Below are positions 20,434 through 20,457 of a DNA stretch of 20,457 nucleotides, in pieces. The notes under the pieces were generated by a model, which saw only the letters and a list, made by a program, of their open reading frames with translations, made no database searches and had not been told where the DNA came from. This DNA is from Tubiluchus corallicola (lineage: Eukaryota; Priapulida; Priapulimorpha; Priapulimorphida; Tubiluchidae), in the NCBI GenBank assembly GCA_030141605.1, contig JAQGDQ010000227.1, positions 340,001 through 360,457 on the forward strand. Direction: 5' to 3'. The position numbers and the translations under genes are program-made. Positions within the stretch are counted from its first letter, which is position 1, and every line of letters starts with the position of its first letter.

Positions 20434-20457
20434 GCTACTGCTGCTGCTGCTACTACT
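20321..20457. repeat. (ACT)n/(GCT)n array, right outer end of the giant palindrome
   Basis: This is the mirror of the array at 18023-18457. Pure ACT comes first, then ten ACT/GCT alternations (seven AGC in the left array), then ACT again and a GCT-rich part that reaches the window end. The array continues beyond the window, so its length and the true outer boundary of the element are unknown. Confidence 0.96.

Overview
This window looks like repeat-dense, non-coding DNA from an animal nuclear genome. It is AT-rich, lacks operon-like gene packing, and has no host gene I can defend. It holds one decayed LINE reverse transcriptase, a tRNA-derived SINE, several small inverted-repeat DNA transposons and very long trinucleotide arrays. 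This mix suits an invertebrate metazoan (cnidarian, mollusc or arthropod are all possible); the sequence alone does not settle the phylum.

Most of the window is built from a few recurring modules, named here for convenience. Module F is a foldback arm with a TGACGTCA palindrome near its outer end (about 1-428, 2281-2636, 2637-4195 as an inverted pair, 5595-5890, 14621-15143, 19055-19745). Module G is a diverged roughly 550-680 bp repeat (421-1100, 9580-10135 reversed, 15775-16350, and shortened versions inside the large palindrome). F and G are adjacent at least three times, so they are probably parts of one composite element family. Module T is a small TIR element present twice in opposite orientation (13743-14496 and 15362-15716), the second copy lacking the middle of the first.

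Layout from left to right: F+G (1-1100); plain AT-rich DNA; an F foldback with a TAA microsatellite in its loop (2281-4195); a 5'-truncated LINE relic with a GAT tail (4630-5386); an F remnant (5595-5890); a duplicated unit around a TA array, one copy carrying a 614-bp extra segment between 7-bp direct repeats (6696-7990); a CpG-rich patch with a CRE and a perfect splice donor, the only plausible gene start (8225-8576); reversed G (9580-10135); a tRNA-derived SINE (10753-11080); a 660-bp AGT/AGC array (11147-11806); an inverted minisatellite between direct repeats (12937-13396); T copy, F half, T copy, G (13743-16350); a near-perfect 237-bp hairpin (16741-16977); a hAT-like MITE with an 8-bp target duplication (17159-17538); and finally a giant palindrome, 18023 to the window end, whose two arms each end in an AGT/ACT array.

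The most notable structure is this last palindrome: about 860-bp arms around a 150-bp loop, bounded on both sides by trinucleotide arrays that are themselves part of the symmetry. The locus 14621-16350 has the same order of parts as its right half, with a T element sitting between them, which gives a relative order of insertion. No module encodes a recognisable transposase; any mobility must have depended on enzymes supplied from elsewhere.
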